From an uncultured Prochlorococcus sp. (lineage in GTDB: Bacteria; Cyanobacteriota; Cyanobacteriia; PCC-6307; Cyanobiaceae), in contig CACIYC010000001.1 of NCBI GenBank assembly GCA_902590775.1, positions 1 to 64,000 on the forward strand: a stretch of 64,000 bases of DNA, read 5' to 3'. Below are positions 1 to 9,487 of the stretch, in pieces. Numbering within the stretch: position 1 is the stretch's first letter; the number at the start of each line of letters is the position of its first letter. Below the pieces are notes generated by a model, which worked only from the letters and a program-made list of their open reading frames with translations, had not been told where the DNA came from and did no database searches. Both the position numbers and the translations under genes were made by a program.

Positions 1-1
1 C

Positions 2-1285
2 GCTATTCGTAAGGCAGATAAGGCTGTAGTTGTTGAAGGTTATTTTGATGTAATAGCTCTTCATGCCTCAGGCATTAATAATTCAGTTGCATCTTTAGGT
101 ACTGCTCTTAGCAATCAACAGATTAAACAACTATGTCGGTGTAGTGATAGTAAAAAGATAATACTTAATTTTGATGCTGATAATGCAGGTATTCGTGCTG
201 CTAATAGAGCGATTGGGGAAGTAGAGCACCTCGCTATGCAAGGTCAATTGGAGTTAAGAGTTTTAGAGTTGCCTTCTGGTAAGGATCCAGATGAATACCT
301 TAGTCTTCACTCTGCCTTAGACTATAAGAATCTTGTAGAAAAATCTTCGCTTTGGATTGATTGGCAAATAGATCAAGTGCTTAAAGATACTGATTTAAGC
401 AAGGCAGATCAGTTCCAGAAAGCTGTTAGTAGTTTAGTCCAATTATTGGGAAAAATTCCGCAGTCGGCATTACGCTCTCATTATCTACAAAAAGTTTCTG
501 AGTTGCTAAGTGGTGGACAAGCTCGCTTAGCTTTGCAGTTAGAAGATGACCTTCGCAAGCAAATTAAAGGCCATAGATGGCATGGTCGTTCTAGTCGCTT
601 TGTACTTCCTAGTGAGACTAGCTTGAGAGAGCGTCTAGAAGCTCAGATCCTTCGTTTATATCTTCACTGTCCTAAATGTCGAGCTTCTATTCGTAGTGAG
701 TTAAGACAGAGGGAACTTGAGGATTTTGCATTGCATCATCATAGATTACTTTGGATTGCGATTAGTGATTTGGAAGAGAAAACAATTGGTGCTCAACTTT
801 TAGAATCTATAAATAGAGGTCTTGCTGCTTCTAATGAGTTTGAGATAATTGATCTTTCTAAATTATTGCTAGATAAATTCTTGAGTGAAAACAATGCGGC
901 ACTTAGTTCTCTCCTTACAAAACTTTTAGAGCCTGACGAGTTTCAACTGGCTTTAATTGAACAGCCCCTTCTTCAGTTGAGAGGAACTCTTGCTGTTTTA
1001 GAACGTCAGAAATCACTTAAGCGTTGTAGGCATTTAATTGAGGCCTGGAGTGGTCAGAGATTAGAAACGCTCGAAACTTGTATCTCTTCGCTTATTGAGC
1101 AAGAACAAAAATATCCAAATGAAAAATATGATATGGAAAAGAAAATAGAAGAAATGTTTGATAATCTTAATACTGAAGCATTGAATTTTCAGGAATTATA
1201 TTATGCAGAACGTAAACATATTTCTTTTTTGGATCAACAACGTTGTGCTTTGAAAAACCAAGATAAGGAAACAGTGAGCGCTTGA
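2..1285 (+). CDS. dnaG: DNA primase DnaG, C-terminal part (5' truncated by window edge)
   Basis: Frame is open from base 2 (AIRKADKAVVVEGYFDVIALHASGINNSVASLGTALS...NFDADNAG), a Toprim domain, continuing into the 236..1285 ORF (LPSGKDPDEYL). Confidence 0.95.
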   Translation, partial: AIRKADKAVVVEGYFDVIALHASGINNSVASLGTALSNQQIKQLCRCSDSKKIILNFDADNAGIRAANRAIGEVEHLAMQGQLELRVLELPSGKDPDEYLSLHSALDYKNLVEKSSLWIDWQIDQVLKDTDLSKADQFQKAVSSLVQLLGKIPQSALRSHYLQKVSELLSGGQARLALQLEDDLRKQIKGHRWHGRSSRFVLPSETSLRERLEAQILRLYLHCPKCRASIRSELRQRELEDFALHHHRLLWIAISDLEEKTIGAQLLESINRGLAASNEFEIIDLSKLLLDKFLSENNAALSSLLTKLLEPDEFQLALIEQPLLQLRGTLAVLERQKSLKRCRHLIEAWSGQRLETLETCISSLIEQEQKYPNEKYDMEKKIEEMFDNLNTEALNFQELYYAERKHISFLDQQRCALKNQDKETVSA

Positions 1286-1347
1286 TACCAAGTGTAAGGA
1301 TTTTCAATATAATTTTAATTGGTTACTTTGATATATTAACTAATTAG

Positions 1348-1815
1348 TTAAAAGCAAAATTCTTTAAGCAATGATATAATTTTTCTTGGCCTATCTTCCA
1401 GGGTATAAGCTTCATATTCACCTTCATAATCTCCAGTTAGACTAGTAGAACCCTTTAGAGCCTTTAACTTGTGAGGACTTATTTTTATATTTTCTTTTTT
1501 CACTATATTCATTGCTTCCCCATTATTACATTCTTGTGCTATATGAACAGCTTCGTGTCTTAAGGCTCTTCTTATCATAAGACCTGTTTGAAAAGCGCTC
1601 CCTGATTTAGGACTGTTTGCAAAATTATATCCACCATATTTCTTTGCATTTTCTGTACATATAACTACTCTTTTCTGTGGTTTTTTTAGAAAACCAAAGA
1701 ATTCATCTCCTATTAGACATAGGGGTGTGTTTTCTTCTACTTCATAATTTGCCTGTTTGATCAATTCTAAGATCTTTTTTTCATGTACATTGAGAAATAC
1801 GAGGAATTCCAGCAT
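1348..1815 (-). CDS. Conserved hypothetical protein with HEAVH zinc-metalloprotease-like motif
   Basis: 155-aa ORF; motif RRALRHEAVHIAQ resembles HExxH. Confidence 0.7.
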   Translation of the reverse strand: MLEFLVFLNVHEKKILELIKQANYEVEENTPLCLIGDEFFGFLKKPQKRVVICTENAKKYGGYNFANSPKSGSAFQTGLMIRRALRHEAVHIAQECNNGEAMNIVKKENIKISPHKLKALKGSTSLTGDYEGEYEAYTLEDRPRKIISLLKEFCF

Positions 1816-1897
1816 GATTATTTTGAAATCCTAGATTTCATTTTTATTTAGTGATTTATTATAAGTTTTTCCGGGTTTGTTTTTTTGTTATAGACAC

Positions 1898-3163
1898 TCA
1901 AGCGATAACAATAGGAATATCTTTGAGGCATGTGGTTGCTGAAGAATTTGAATATTTTTGGAGGTTTTGATGGGCATAATTGAGGCCACATAAACCCCAT
2001 TGCACTGTATTGCGACCATAGTGTTTGTTTAACTGATCGATAGTCTCCATTAAACGCTCTTGTTTCGTTATTTCTTTAGGTTGTCTCTTTGAAAATAAAT
2101 GAAGTTGTAAGTATTCTTCGCTAAGAAGATTCTGCATGATTACACCTGCTTTCATTAGTAAATAATTGGGATGGAATATTTGATCGGTTAATCTTAAAGT
2201 CTCTGATAACAGGATCTTACTATTATTGGTGGGAATATTTAGATAATGTGTTGCTGATTGACTATAAAAAGTTGATGTGTAGAGACTCGTCCGAGTAAAT
2301 ATAGTGATTTTGGCAGCATATTGCTTTTGACTTCGGAGTTTTTCACTTGCACAAATGACATGAATTGCTATCGCATGACGTAATTCTTCTATACGAGTGA
2401 TAGGACGACTAAAGCTTCTGCTAACACATGTTTCTTTCTTAGGCTTGGACGTAATCGACAGAATGAAGCATTCTTTGCCTTGTAATTCTCTTTGTAAACG
2501 TATTCCTTCAATACCGGCTTTTTTTTTAAGTATATTGCTGGGCGTGTCTCGTAATTGCCGGGCATTTCGGATTCCTTGTAGCCGACACCAATAGGCTAAC
2601 TTTTTGCCAATGCCCCATACCTTCTCTATAGCAACTTTTTCAAGCCACTTATCTTGTTCCGATATATTGCATATATTAAATATCCCTGCGTGACATGCGG
2701 TCGTTTTTGCTAAGTGATTTGCTAATTTGGATTGGCTTTTAGTTGTTCCAATTCCGATGGCAATAGGTAGACCTAAGCTTTGGTAAATGGTTTCGCGTAG
2801 TTGACGTGCCCAATGATTGAGATTGCAAGAATTAGAACTTACTTTTACAAAGGCTTCATCAATTGAATAGATTTCTATTGCTTCGCAGTTTTCTTTAATA
2901 AGACTCATTAAACGTTGACTCATATCAGCATAGAGCGCATAATTTGAACTTCGTACTTCTATGTCAAGCTTGTTTAGTTTGTTGCGGGCGATGAAATATG
3001 GTAGTCCCATTGAAATGCCAAGAGCTTTAGCTTCTGCATTGCGAGCTATAATGCATCCATCGTTATTAGAAAGTATGACTAAAGGACGATTAATTATTGA
3101 AGGATCTATACTTTGCTCGCATGCGGCATAAAAGTTGTTGCTGTCAATGAGTGCTATAGGCAT
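1898..3163 (-). CDS. umuC: Translesion DNA polymerase V catalytic subunit UmuC (Y-family)
   Basis: MPIALIDSNNFYAACEQSIDP... and YSIDEAFVKV are typical Y-family motifs; adjacent to umuD. Confidence 0.95.
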   Translation of the reverse strand: MPIALIDSNNFYAACEQSIDPSIINRPLVILSNNDGCIIARNAEAKALGISMGLPYFIARNKLNKLDIEVRSSNYALYADMSQRLMSLIKENCEAIEIYSIDEAFVKVSSNSCNLNHWARQLRETIYQSLGLPIAIGIGTTKSQSKLANHLAKTTACHAGIFNICNISEQDKWLEKVAIEKVWGIGKKLAYWCRLQGIRNARQLRDTPSNILKKKAGIEGIRLQRELQGKECFILSITSKPKKETCVSRSFSRPITRIEELRHAIAIHVICASEKLRSQKQYAAKITIFTRTSLYTSTFYSQSATHYLNIPTNNSKILLSETLRLTDQIFHPNYLLMKAGVIMQNLLSEEYLQLHLFSKRQPKEITKQERLMETIDQLNKHYGRNTVQWGLCGLNYAHQNLQKYSNSSATTCLKDIPIVIA

Positions 3164-3179
3164 TTATTTCTATTGCTTC

Positions 3180-3584
3180 TTAGCGATTGAGACTGTGAAT
3201 GGAATATATAGCTACACCCCAGATTTGAACATTTTCGTATTGACGTAGATCAATTGGTGGGTATTTTGGATGTTCTGCTTCTAAATAAGGGATGTTTTTG
3301 GAAAAAGTTAATTTCTTTAAAGTGAAGGCTCCATCAAGTACAGCTATTACGATGTGACCTGGCTGTGGATCTAAACTGCGATCGACAATTAACAGGTCTC
3401 CATCTAGCACTCCTGCATTACTCATTGACTCCCCTTTTACTCGTAAAAAAAAAGTGCTTGCTGGATGGCGTATTAATTCTTCGTTTAGGTCAATACTTGT
3501 ATCGATATAATTCTCCGCGGGTGAAGGAAACCCTGCGGGAACATGCCCACTAACTAACGGTAGCAACACTCGCGGTTTTACCAT
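3180..3584 (-). CDS. umuD: UmuD-like S24 autoprotease; start placed at the internal Met (MVKPRVLL...), 10 aa shorter than the ORF track
   Basis: GFPSPAENYIDTSIDLNEELIRHPASTFFLRVKGESMSNAGVLDGDLLIVDRS...; Ser/Lys dyad region and Ala-Gly autocleavage site. ORF track start (3614) overlaps a LexA-type operator. Confidence 0.92.
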   Translation of the reverse strand: MVKPRVLLPLVSGHVPAGFPSPAENYIDTSIDLNEELIRHPASTFFLRVKGESMSNAGVLDGDLLIVDRSLDPQPGHIVIAVLDGAFTLKKLTFSKNIPYLEAEHPKYPPIDLRQYENVQIWGVAIYSIHSLNR

Positions 3585-3604
3585 GTGTAACCCAGGCTCC
3601 CTGC

Positions 3605-3624
3605 TATAGTACAAATATACTATA
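3605..3624 (-). promoter_or_regulatory. Putative LexA/SOS box upstream of umuDC
   Basis: TATAGTA-caaata-TACTATA perfect 7-bp inverted repeat; AGTACAAATATACT matches the cyanobacterial LexA consensus RGTACNNNDGTWCB at 13/14 positions. Confidence 0.65.
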
Positions 3625-3664
3625 ACAGGGAATCCCCGGGCTGCACTATGGGGCTTTTATAGCT

Positions 3665-4102
3665 TTACCGTCGATGATAAGGGCTTCCTTTCGCGATAGT
3701 AGTTGCTCTGTATAATTGTTCAAGAAGTAAAAGCCTAGCTAATTCATGCGGGAAGGTGAGAGGTGAAAGACTAAGGCGAAAACGAGCAATATTTTTTATT
3801 TCAGAGGATAGTCCATTTGGCCCTCCAATGATAAAAACAAGTCGTTCGGATTCGATTTTTTGCAAGCGATGGTAAAAGCTCATAGAAGTTAGGCTTTCAC
3901 CTTTTTCGCATAAAGCTATTAGTACTTCGCCAGTTTTGATGGATGATTTAATTGTGTTAGTTTCTTTTTGGATATTGCTATCACGTATTTCTGTAATAGA
4001 AAGATCTGGAAGTCGCTTTTTGTATACTCTTAGGCCCGTTTGTATCCATGCCTTACGGACTTTTCCTATAGCAATTATACGGCATTTGGATGGGTTAAAC
4101 AC
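3665..4102 (-). CDS. rlmH: 23S rRNA (pseudouridine1915-N3)-methyltransferase RlmH
   Basis: IIAIGKVRKAWIQTG...FIIGGPNGLSSEI...LSPLTFPHELARLLLLEQLYRATTI...YHR C-terminus. Confidence 0.95.
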   Translation of the reverse strand: MFNPSKCRIIAIGKVRKAWIQTGLRVYKKRLPDLSITEIRDSNIQKETNTIKSSIKTGEVLIALCEKGESLTSMSFYHRLQKIESERLVFIIGGPNGLSSEIKNIARFRLSLSPLTFPHELARLLLLEQLYRATTIAKGSPYHRR

Positions 4103-4116
4103 TTGATGATACTTTC

Positions 4117-4515
4117 TTATGAGGTCGACTCTTCCTCTTCTTCTAGAAGCAATTGCTTGAATGAGATATAAAGATTTTCTTTTTGTTTCTTAGGTTTCAT
4201 ATTATTTTCATAGGGAGAAATGGCCTTTGAGTGGGATTTAATATTATTATTTTTATGAACGTTTTCTTCTACTTCAAGGAGCTCAATTTCTTTTAATCGG
4301 TCAATTAAGTGAGAAGGTATATTCCCATCTGGGCTTGCATTCATCAATTCTTTAAAAAGTTTTTGAGGGTTTTGTTCAGTTTCAATTGGATGAAGGTGGG
4401 ATTCCTTGGATTTAGTTTGCTGGGGCTTGCTCTTAGAATTATCTTTAGGTAGTGATTGAGGTAGTTTACGACCTAATTCGCGTAGGCGTTCAAGACTGTG
4501 TGAATCTAAGCTCAT
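4117..4515 (-). CDS. Hypothetical protein (low complexity, charged)
   Basis: 132-aa ORF in a gene-tight region, downstream of which lies rlmH. Confidence 0.65.
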   Translation of the reverse strand: MSLDSHSLERLRELGRKLPQSLPKDNSKSKPQQTKSKESHLHPIETEQNPQKLFKELMNASPDGNIPSHLIDRLKEIELLEVEENVHKNNNIKSHSKAISPYENNMKPKKQKENLYISFKQLLLEEEEESTS

Positions 4516-4654
4516 TTTTTTATAAAGATATCCTTGAGGTTGGATTAAATATAAATTAGGTATATTCTATAGAGATTTTTATTGTATGAGTTGCACTTTT
4601 GCGATTTGATAGATGTGTTGAGTTCTTAGAGATTTAGAAAAGGAGAATATGTAA

Positions 4655-5497
4655 TTGTCGTTTTCAGGGCATATTCCACGCAAGCGTTTTGGTCAGCATT
4701 GGCTTAGAGATGACTCTGTATTGGAAAAGATTTTATCTGCAGCCGACCTTGAAAGTAGTGATCGTATCCTGGAAATTGGTCCTGGACGAGGTGTCCTTAC
4801 TGCAAAGCTGCTTCAGTCAAGAGCGGCACTAGTTCATGGAATTGAATTAGATTTTGATTTAATACCTGGATTGCGAAAACGATTTTCTGATCAAACTAGA
4901 TTTTCTTTAGAAGAAGGTGACGCACTTTCACTTTCATTAATGCTTCCTGATGGATTTCCAGCAAATAAGGTTGTAGCAAATATCCCTTACAATATAACTG
5001 GACCACTTCTTGAGAAATTGATTGGGCGACTGGGAGTGCCTGCAGAGAATGAATACAAGCGTTTAGTACTTCTTTTGCAAAAAGAAGTTGCAAGAAGAAT
5101 TTTGTCTGAACCTGGTCAGAGTAGTTTTAGTGCATTGAGTGTAAGACTGCAATTGCTGGCGAAATGTCGTAGCGTGTGTGAAGTGCTACCTGGGTCATTT
5201 AGTCCTCCTCCAAAGGTGAATTCTGAGGTAATAGTTTTAGATCCAATCTCTTCTAAGGAACGTTTGGACTTTAAAATTGAAAGGAGAGTTGAAGCTTTAG
5301 TTCGAAAAGCATTTTTATCTAGGAGAAAGAAGTTACGTAATACGTTGGTAGGGTTTTGCCCTTTAGATAAATTAGAAGCTTTATTTAATCAGCAAGGTAT
5401 TAGTCTTGATCAAAGACCTCAAGAGGTGTCTCCAATGATTTGGGTAGAATTAGCAAAGGGGATTGAAAAATTGGAATATTTAAAAATCAATGAGTAA
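4655..5497 (+). CDS. rsmA: 16S rRNA dimethyladenosine transferase RsmA/KsgA
   Basis: RKRFGQHWLRDDSVLEKI...ILEIGPGRGVLT...VVANIPYNITGPLL...; start is TTG. Confidence 0.95.
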   Translation: MSFSGHIPRKRFGQHWLRDDSVLEKILSAADLESSDRILEIGPGRGVLTAKLLQSRAALVHGIELDFDLIPGLRKRFSDQTRFSLEEGDALSLSLMLPDGFPANKVVANIPYNITGPLLEKLIGRLGVPAENEYKRLVLLLQKEVARRILSEPGQSSFSALSVRLQLLAKCRSVCEVLPGSFSPPPKVNSEVIVLDPISSKERLDFKIERRVEALVRKAFLSRRKKLRNTLVGFCPLDKLEALFNQQGISLDQRPQEVSPMIWVELAKGIEKLEYLKINE

Positions 5498-6443
5498 TAA
5501 AATGACTTTTACTAAAACAGGTGAATCTTTAAGAGTTAGCGCACCTGCAAAAATTAATTTGCATTTAGAAGTCCTTGGTCTTCGTAAAGATGGCTTTCAT
5601 GAACTAGCAATGCTTATGCAAAGCATTGATTTATTTGATGAAATAGATCTAACAAAAACCAATAATGGAAAAATCCAGCTTATTACTGATAATAAGGAAT
5701 TAAGTACCGATGATGAGAACTTAATCGTTAGAGCAGCAAAACTTTTGCTTGAGACTTCAATGGTTGAAAACTCAGGATTATTAATTCATTTGAAAAAGAA
5801 TATCCCTATAGGAGCAGGCTTGGCTGGTGGATCTAGTGATGCAGCCGCCACATTGTTTGGACTTAATGCTTTATGGGGAATAGGTTACTCAAACAAGCAA
5901 TTGGAAGAGCTTGGTTCAGAACTTGGCTCGGACGTCCCATTCTGCTTTGCTGGTGGGACACAATTTTGCTTTGGCCGAGGAGAGTCTTTAGAGCCATACA
6001 AGTGCAAAAGTGATATGGCTGTTGTACTTGTAAAAGATCCATTAGCAGAAGTTTCAACCCCAGTGGCATATTCGATTTATAAAGAGAAAAATAAGGACCG
6101 TTATTTGAAGGCTGAGGAGGATTTCGAAAAAAGACGTCGATTAGTTAAGAATGCAAGTTGGCTTAATCCATTAAGTACATCAAATCCACCTCCTTTAAGA
6201 AATGATTTGCAGGAAGTAATAGAGCCGATTACACCTGCTGTAAGAAATGCATTGGAGTTTCTTTCTACTCTTGAAGGTGTTCTTTCCTTCTCTATGAGTG
6301 GTTCTGGACCAAGTTGCTTTGGCCTTTTCGCTGATATTGGAACAGCCAAACAATCAATAGCAGAAAATCAGGCAAAGCTTGAATTGTTAGGGTTGGAGTG
6401 TTGGTGTTGTGGTTTTAGATCTAGAGGTGTCTCCTTTTTCTAA
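5490..6443 (+). CDS. ispE: 4-diphosphocytidyl-2-C-methyl-D-erythritol kinase
   Basis: APAKINLHLEVLGLRKDGFHEL...PIGAGLAGGSSDAAATL...MSGSGPSCFG GHMP kinase motifs. Confidence 0.95.
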   Translation: MSNKMTFTKTGESLRVSAPAKINLHLEVLGLRKDGFHELAMLMQSIDLFDEIDLTKTNNGKIQLITDNKELSTDDENLIVRAAKLLLETSMVENSGLLIHLKKNIPIGAGLAGGSSDAAATLFGLNALWGIGYSNKQLEELGSELGSDVPFCFAGGTQFCFGRGESLEPYKCKSDMAVVLVKDPLAEVSTPVAYSIYKEKNKDRYLKAEEDFEKRRRLVKNASWLNPLSTSNPPPLRNDLQEVIEPITPAVRNALEFLSTLEGVLSFSMSGSGPSCFGLFADIGTAKQSIAENQAKLELLGLECWCCGFRSRGVSFF

Positions 6444-6446
6444 ATA

Positions 6447-6800
6447 ATGGAAGCTAAAAAAAAGATTTCTCAATCAAAAAAAGAAGAGAATTCAAACAAA
6501 ACTGATCAAAATACTGATGCCCCAGTGAAGAAAGGCCCACTTAGTTTTTTGTCAGGAGCCCTGTCAAGCCTTTTTTTTTCGTGGCTCTGTTTTCTTTTGA
6601 GCAGAAAAGTAGTTTTATATTTCACAATGCATTCTTCGAATTACACTTCTCCAATTGCTCAAAGCATTGCTTCGGCAATGAAAACATTAGCCATTGGAAT
6701 CTGTTTTTTAGCTACCTTTACATTTGCCTTTATAGGTCTAGGATTGACAATTGTATTTATTCGAAGTTTGTTTAATGTCAATACCTTTGAAGAGGATTAG
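6447..6800 (+). CDS. Conserved membrane protein (DUF3082-like)
   Basis: 117 aa, two hydrophobic segments; immediately follows ispE. Confidence 0.75.
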   Translation: MEAKKKISQSKKEENSNKTDQNTDAPVKKGPLSFLSGALSSLFFSWLCFLLSRKVVLYFTMHSSNYTSPIAQSIASAMKTLAIGICFLATFTFAFIGLGLTIVFIRSLFNVNTFEED

Positions 6801-6846
6801 TCTTTTATTACCTATTTGGTCTTTTTCTTAGTTAAGGGGTGATTCC

Positions 6847-6942
6847 ATGACTCTTCATGACCTTGGTTTGCTGGTTATTTTGCTATGTCCGGGAATGTTG
6901 CTTTCAGTTTTGATTCTTTCTACTTTTGCAGCAGGCGGATAA
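6847..6942 (+). CDS. 31-aa single-TM membrane microprotein ([31 protein letters not shown])
   Basis: Direct translation; hydrophobic peptide with small polar N-terminus, between the ispE cluster and pdhB; absent from the ORF track because of its size. Confidence 0.55.
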   Translation: MTLHDLGLLVILLCPGMLLSVLILSTFAAGG

Positions 6943-7006
6943 ATACGGCACACTTTGTTATAGCTTGGCTAAGTTAAGCCGGCTTAGCCGAAACCCCAGA
7001 AAAACT

Positions 7007-7990
7007 GTGGCAGGGACTCTTCTTTTTAACGCTCTTCGCGAAGCCATAGATGAAGAAATGGCAAATGATCCTCATGTTTGTGTGATGGGTGAGGATGTTG
7101 GGCAATATGGAGGCTCTTATAAGGTCACTAAGGATTTGTATGAGAAATATGGGGAATTACGTGTTTTAGATACTCCTATTGCTGAGAATAGTTTTACTGG
7201 CATGGCTGTTGGAGCAGCTATGACCGGCCTTAGGCCAATAGTTGAAGGAATGAATATGGGTTTTTTACTTTTGGCTTTTAATCAGATCTCTAACAATATG
7301 GGAATGTTGCGCTATACCAGTGGCGGTAATTTTATTATTCCTACAGTTGTTCGTGGCCCAGGTGGAGTGGGAAGGCAGTTAGGAGCTGAACATAGCCAAA
7401 GATTAGAAGCTTACTTTCATGCTGTGCCTGGTATTAAAATAGTTGCTTGTAGTACTCCTACTAATGCAAAGGGTTTAATGAAAGCTGCGATAAGAGATAA
7501 TAATCCAGTTTTATTTTTTGAGCATGTACTACTTTATAACCTGACTGAAGAATTACCTGAGGGCGATTATATTTGTGCTCTTGACCAAGCTGATTTAGTT
7601 AGAGAGGGCAAAGATATAACAATACTTACTTATTCACGCATGCGTCATCATTGTATGAAGGCTATTGAGCAATTGGAGAAAAAGAATATTGATGTTGAAT
7701 TGATTGACCTTATTAGTCTTAAACCATTTGATATGGAAACAATTTCTCGTTCAATACAAAAAACCCATCGAGTGATTATAGTGGAAGAATGTATGAAAAC
7801 AGGCGGTATAGGCGCTGAGTTGATTGCATTGATTAGTGAAACTTGTTTTGATTATCTTGATTGCCGTCCTATAAGGCTTTCTAGTCAGGATATACCTACT
7901 CCATATAATGGAAAACTGGAGAACCTAACAATTATTCAACCGCATCAGATTATTGAAACAGCAGAAAAGATGATTAATTCAGAGGTTTAA
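7007..7990 (+). CDS. pdhB: Pyruvate dehydrogenase E1 component beta subunit (GTG start, 327 aa)
   Basis: [44 protein letters not shown]...; homology-like region begins at GTG 7007, while the ORF-track start at 6926 overlaps the preceding small ORF. Confidence 0.95.
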   Translation: MAGTLLFNALREAIDEEMANDPHVCVMGEDVGQYGGSYKVTKDLYEKYGELRVLDTPIAENSFTGMAVGAAMTGLRPIVEGMNMGFLLLAFNQISNNMGMLRYTSGGNFIIPTVVRGPGGVGRQLGAEHSQRLEAYFHAVPGIKIVACSTPTNAKGLMKAAIRDNNPVLFFEHVLLYNLTEELPEGDYICALDQADLVREGKDITILTYSRMRHHCMKAIEQLEKKNIDVELIDLISLKPFDMETISRSIQKTHRVIIVEECMKTGGIGAELIALISETCFDYLDCRPIRLSSQDIPTPYNGKLENLTIIQPHQIIETAEKMINSEV

Positions 7991-7993
7991 TTA

Positions 7994-9478
7994 ATGGCAC
8001 GTCAACAAGGGTGGATTGCCCTTTTACTTGCATTAGTAATTACTTCTTTTTTACTTTGTATTAATTTACCTTTTCAATTAGGCTTGGATCTTAGAGGCGG
8101 TAGCCAATTAACTCTTGAAGTTCAACCAGTCACATCTACCGATAATGTCAAGTCAGAGCAACTTGAGGCAGTGCTATCAGTTTTAGATAGGAGAGTGAAT
8201 GGGTTAGGTGTAGCAGAATCTTCTCTGAGAACTATTGGGACTAATCAACTTATTTTGGAGTTGCCTGGAGAACAAGAACCATCTAAGGCGGCAAGAGTCC
8301 TAGGAAAAACAGCATTGCTTGAGTTTCGAGCACAAAAGGCTGGAACAAAAGTAGAAATGCAAAAATATCAACGACTTAGAAACCAGTTTAAAAATATTAT
8401 TTTGATTGATGAAGTATCTGGAAAAAGAAATGAAGGTTTTAGTGAGGTTGAATCTAGAGAGAAAAATATTCAGGATTTAAAGACTGCTTTAAATATAAAG
8501 GAGACTTCATTAAATAAAGAAGAGGAATTGGAACAAATTAGACAGAAAATTAATAATGAGATTTTGAGACTTTTTGACACTTCTTATTTGACTGGTAGTG
8601 ACCTAATTAGTGCAGGGAGGCGTCAAGAACAAAATTTATCTTCTTGGGAAGTTACTCTTACTTTTAATAAAGAGGGAGGAGATAAGTTTTCAAAATTAAC
8701 AAAATCTATAGCTGGTTCAGATAGATTACTTGGAATTATTTTAGATGGAGAGCCTATTAGTGAAGCAAGTGTTGGGGAACAGTTCAAATTAGCAGGAATA
8801 ACAGGCGGAGCCGCAACAATTAGTGGCAACTTTACTGCTGATTCGGCAAGGGAATTAGAGGTTCAGCTAAGAGGGGGATCGTTACCTTTGCCTGTAGAGA
8901 TTATTCAAATTAGAACAATAGGACCAACATTAGGTGCAGAGAATATAAAAAGAAGCTTGATAGCGGCTCTTTCAGGATTGGCACTAGTTGCAGTTTTTAT
9001 GATTACTTTTTATAGAATCGCTGGTTTTGTTGCCATTCTTGCGCTCTCTTTTTATTCGATGTTTAACTTTGCTATTTATGCACTTGTTCCTGTTACTCTT
9101 ACACTTCCAGGAATTGCTGGCTTTATATTAAGTATTGGTATGGCAGTTGATGCAAATGTTCTTATATTTGAAAGAGTTAAGGATGAACTTAGAAGAGGAA
9201 ATACTTTAATTAGATCTATAGAAAAGGGTTTTTCTCAGGCTTTCTCTTCAATTATTGATGGACATATAACCACTTTGATTAGTTGCATCTCACTATTTTA
9301 TTTGGGTACAGGTTTTGTAAAGGGTTTTGCCGCAACACTTGGACTTGGTGTTGTAATTAGTTTATTTACAGCTTTAAGTTGTACTAGAGTCCTGTTGAGA
9401 TTCCTTATGAGCTATAAATCTTTAAGACGACCTTCGAACTTTCTATCTTTAAATCAACTTCCCAAACAATCAACATAA
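7994..9478 (+). CDS. secD: Protein translocase subunit SecD
   Basis: GLDLRGGSQLTLEVQP...LSIGMAVDANVLIFERVKDELRRG. Confidence 0.96.
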   Translation: MARQQGWIALLLALVITSFLLCINLPFQLGLDLRGGSQLTLEVQPVTSTDNVKSEQLEAVLSVLDRRVNGLGVAESSLRTIGTNQLILELPGEQEPSKAARVLGKTALLEFRAQKAGTKVEMQKYQRLRNQFKNIILIDEVSGKRNEGFSEVESREKNIQDLKTALNIKETSLNKEEELEQIRQKINNEILRLFDTSYLTGSDLISAGRRQEQNLSSWEVTLTFNKEGGDKFSKLTKSIAGSDRLLGIILDGEPISEASVGEQFKLAGITGGAATISGNFTADSARELEVQLRGGSLPLPVEIIQIRTIGPTLGAENIKRSLIAALSGLALVAVFMITFYRIAGFVAILALSFYSMFNFAIYALVPVTLTLPGIAGFILSIGMAVDANVLIFERVKDELRRGNTLIRSIEKGFSQAFSSIIDGHITTLISCISLFYLGTGFVKGFAATLGLGVVISLFTALSCTRVLLRFLMSYKSLRRPSNFLSLNQLPKQST

Positions 9479-9487
9479 AACAAGCTC

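Noticed and set aside
2397-2594. 65-aa plus-strand ORF inside umuC
   Set aside because: Fully antisense to a well-supported CDS; no recognisable protein features.
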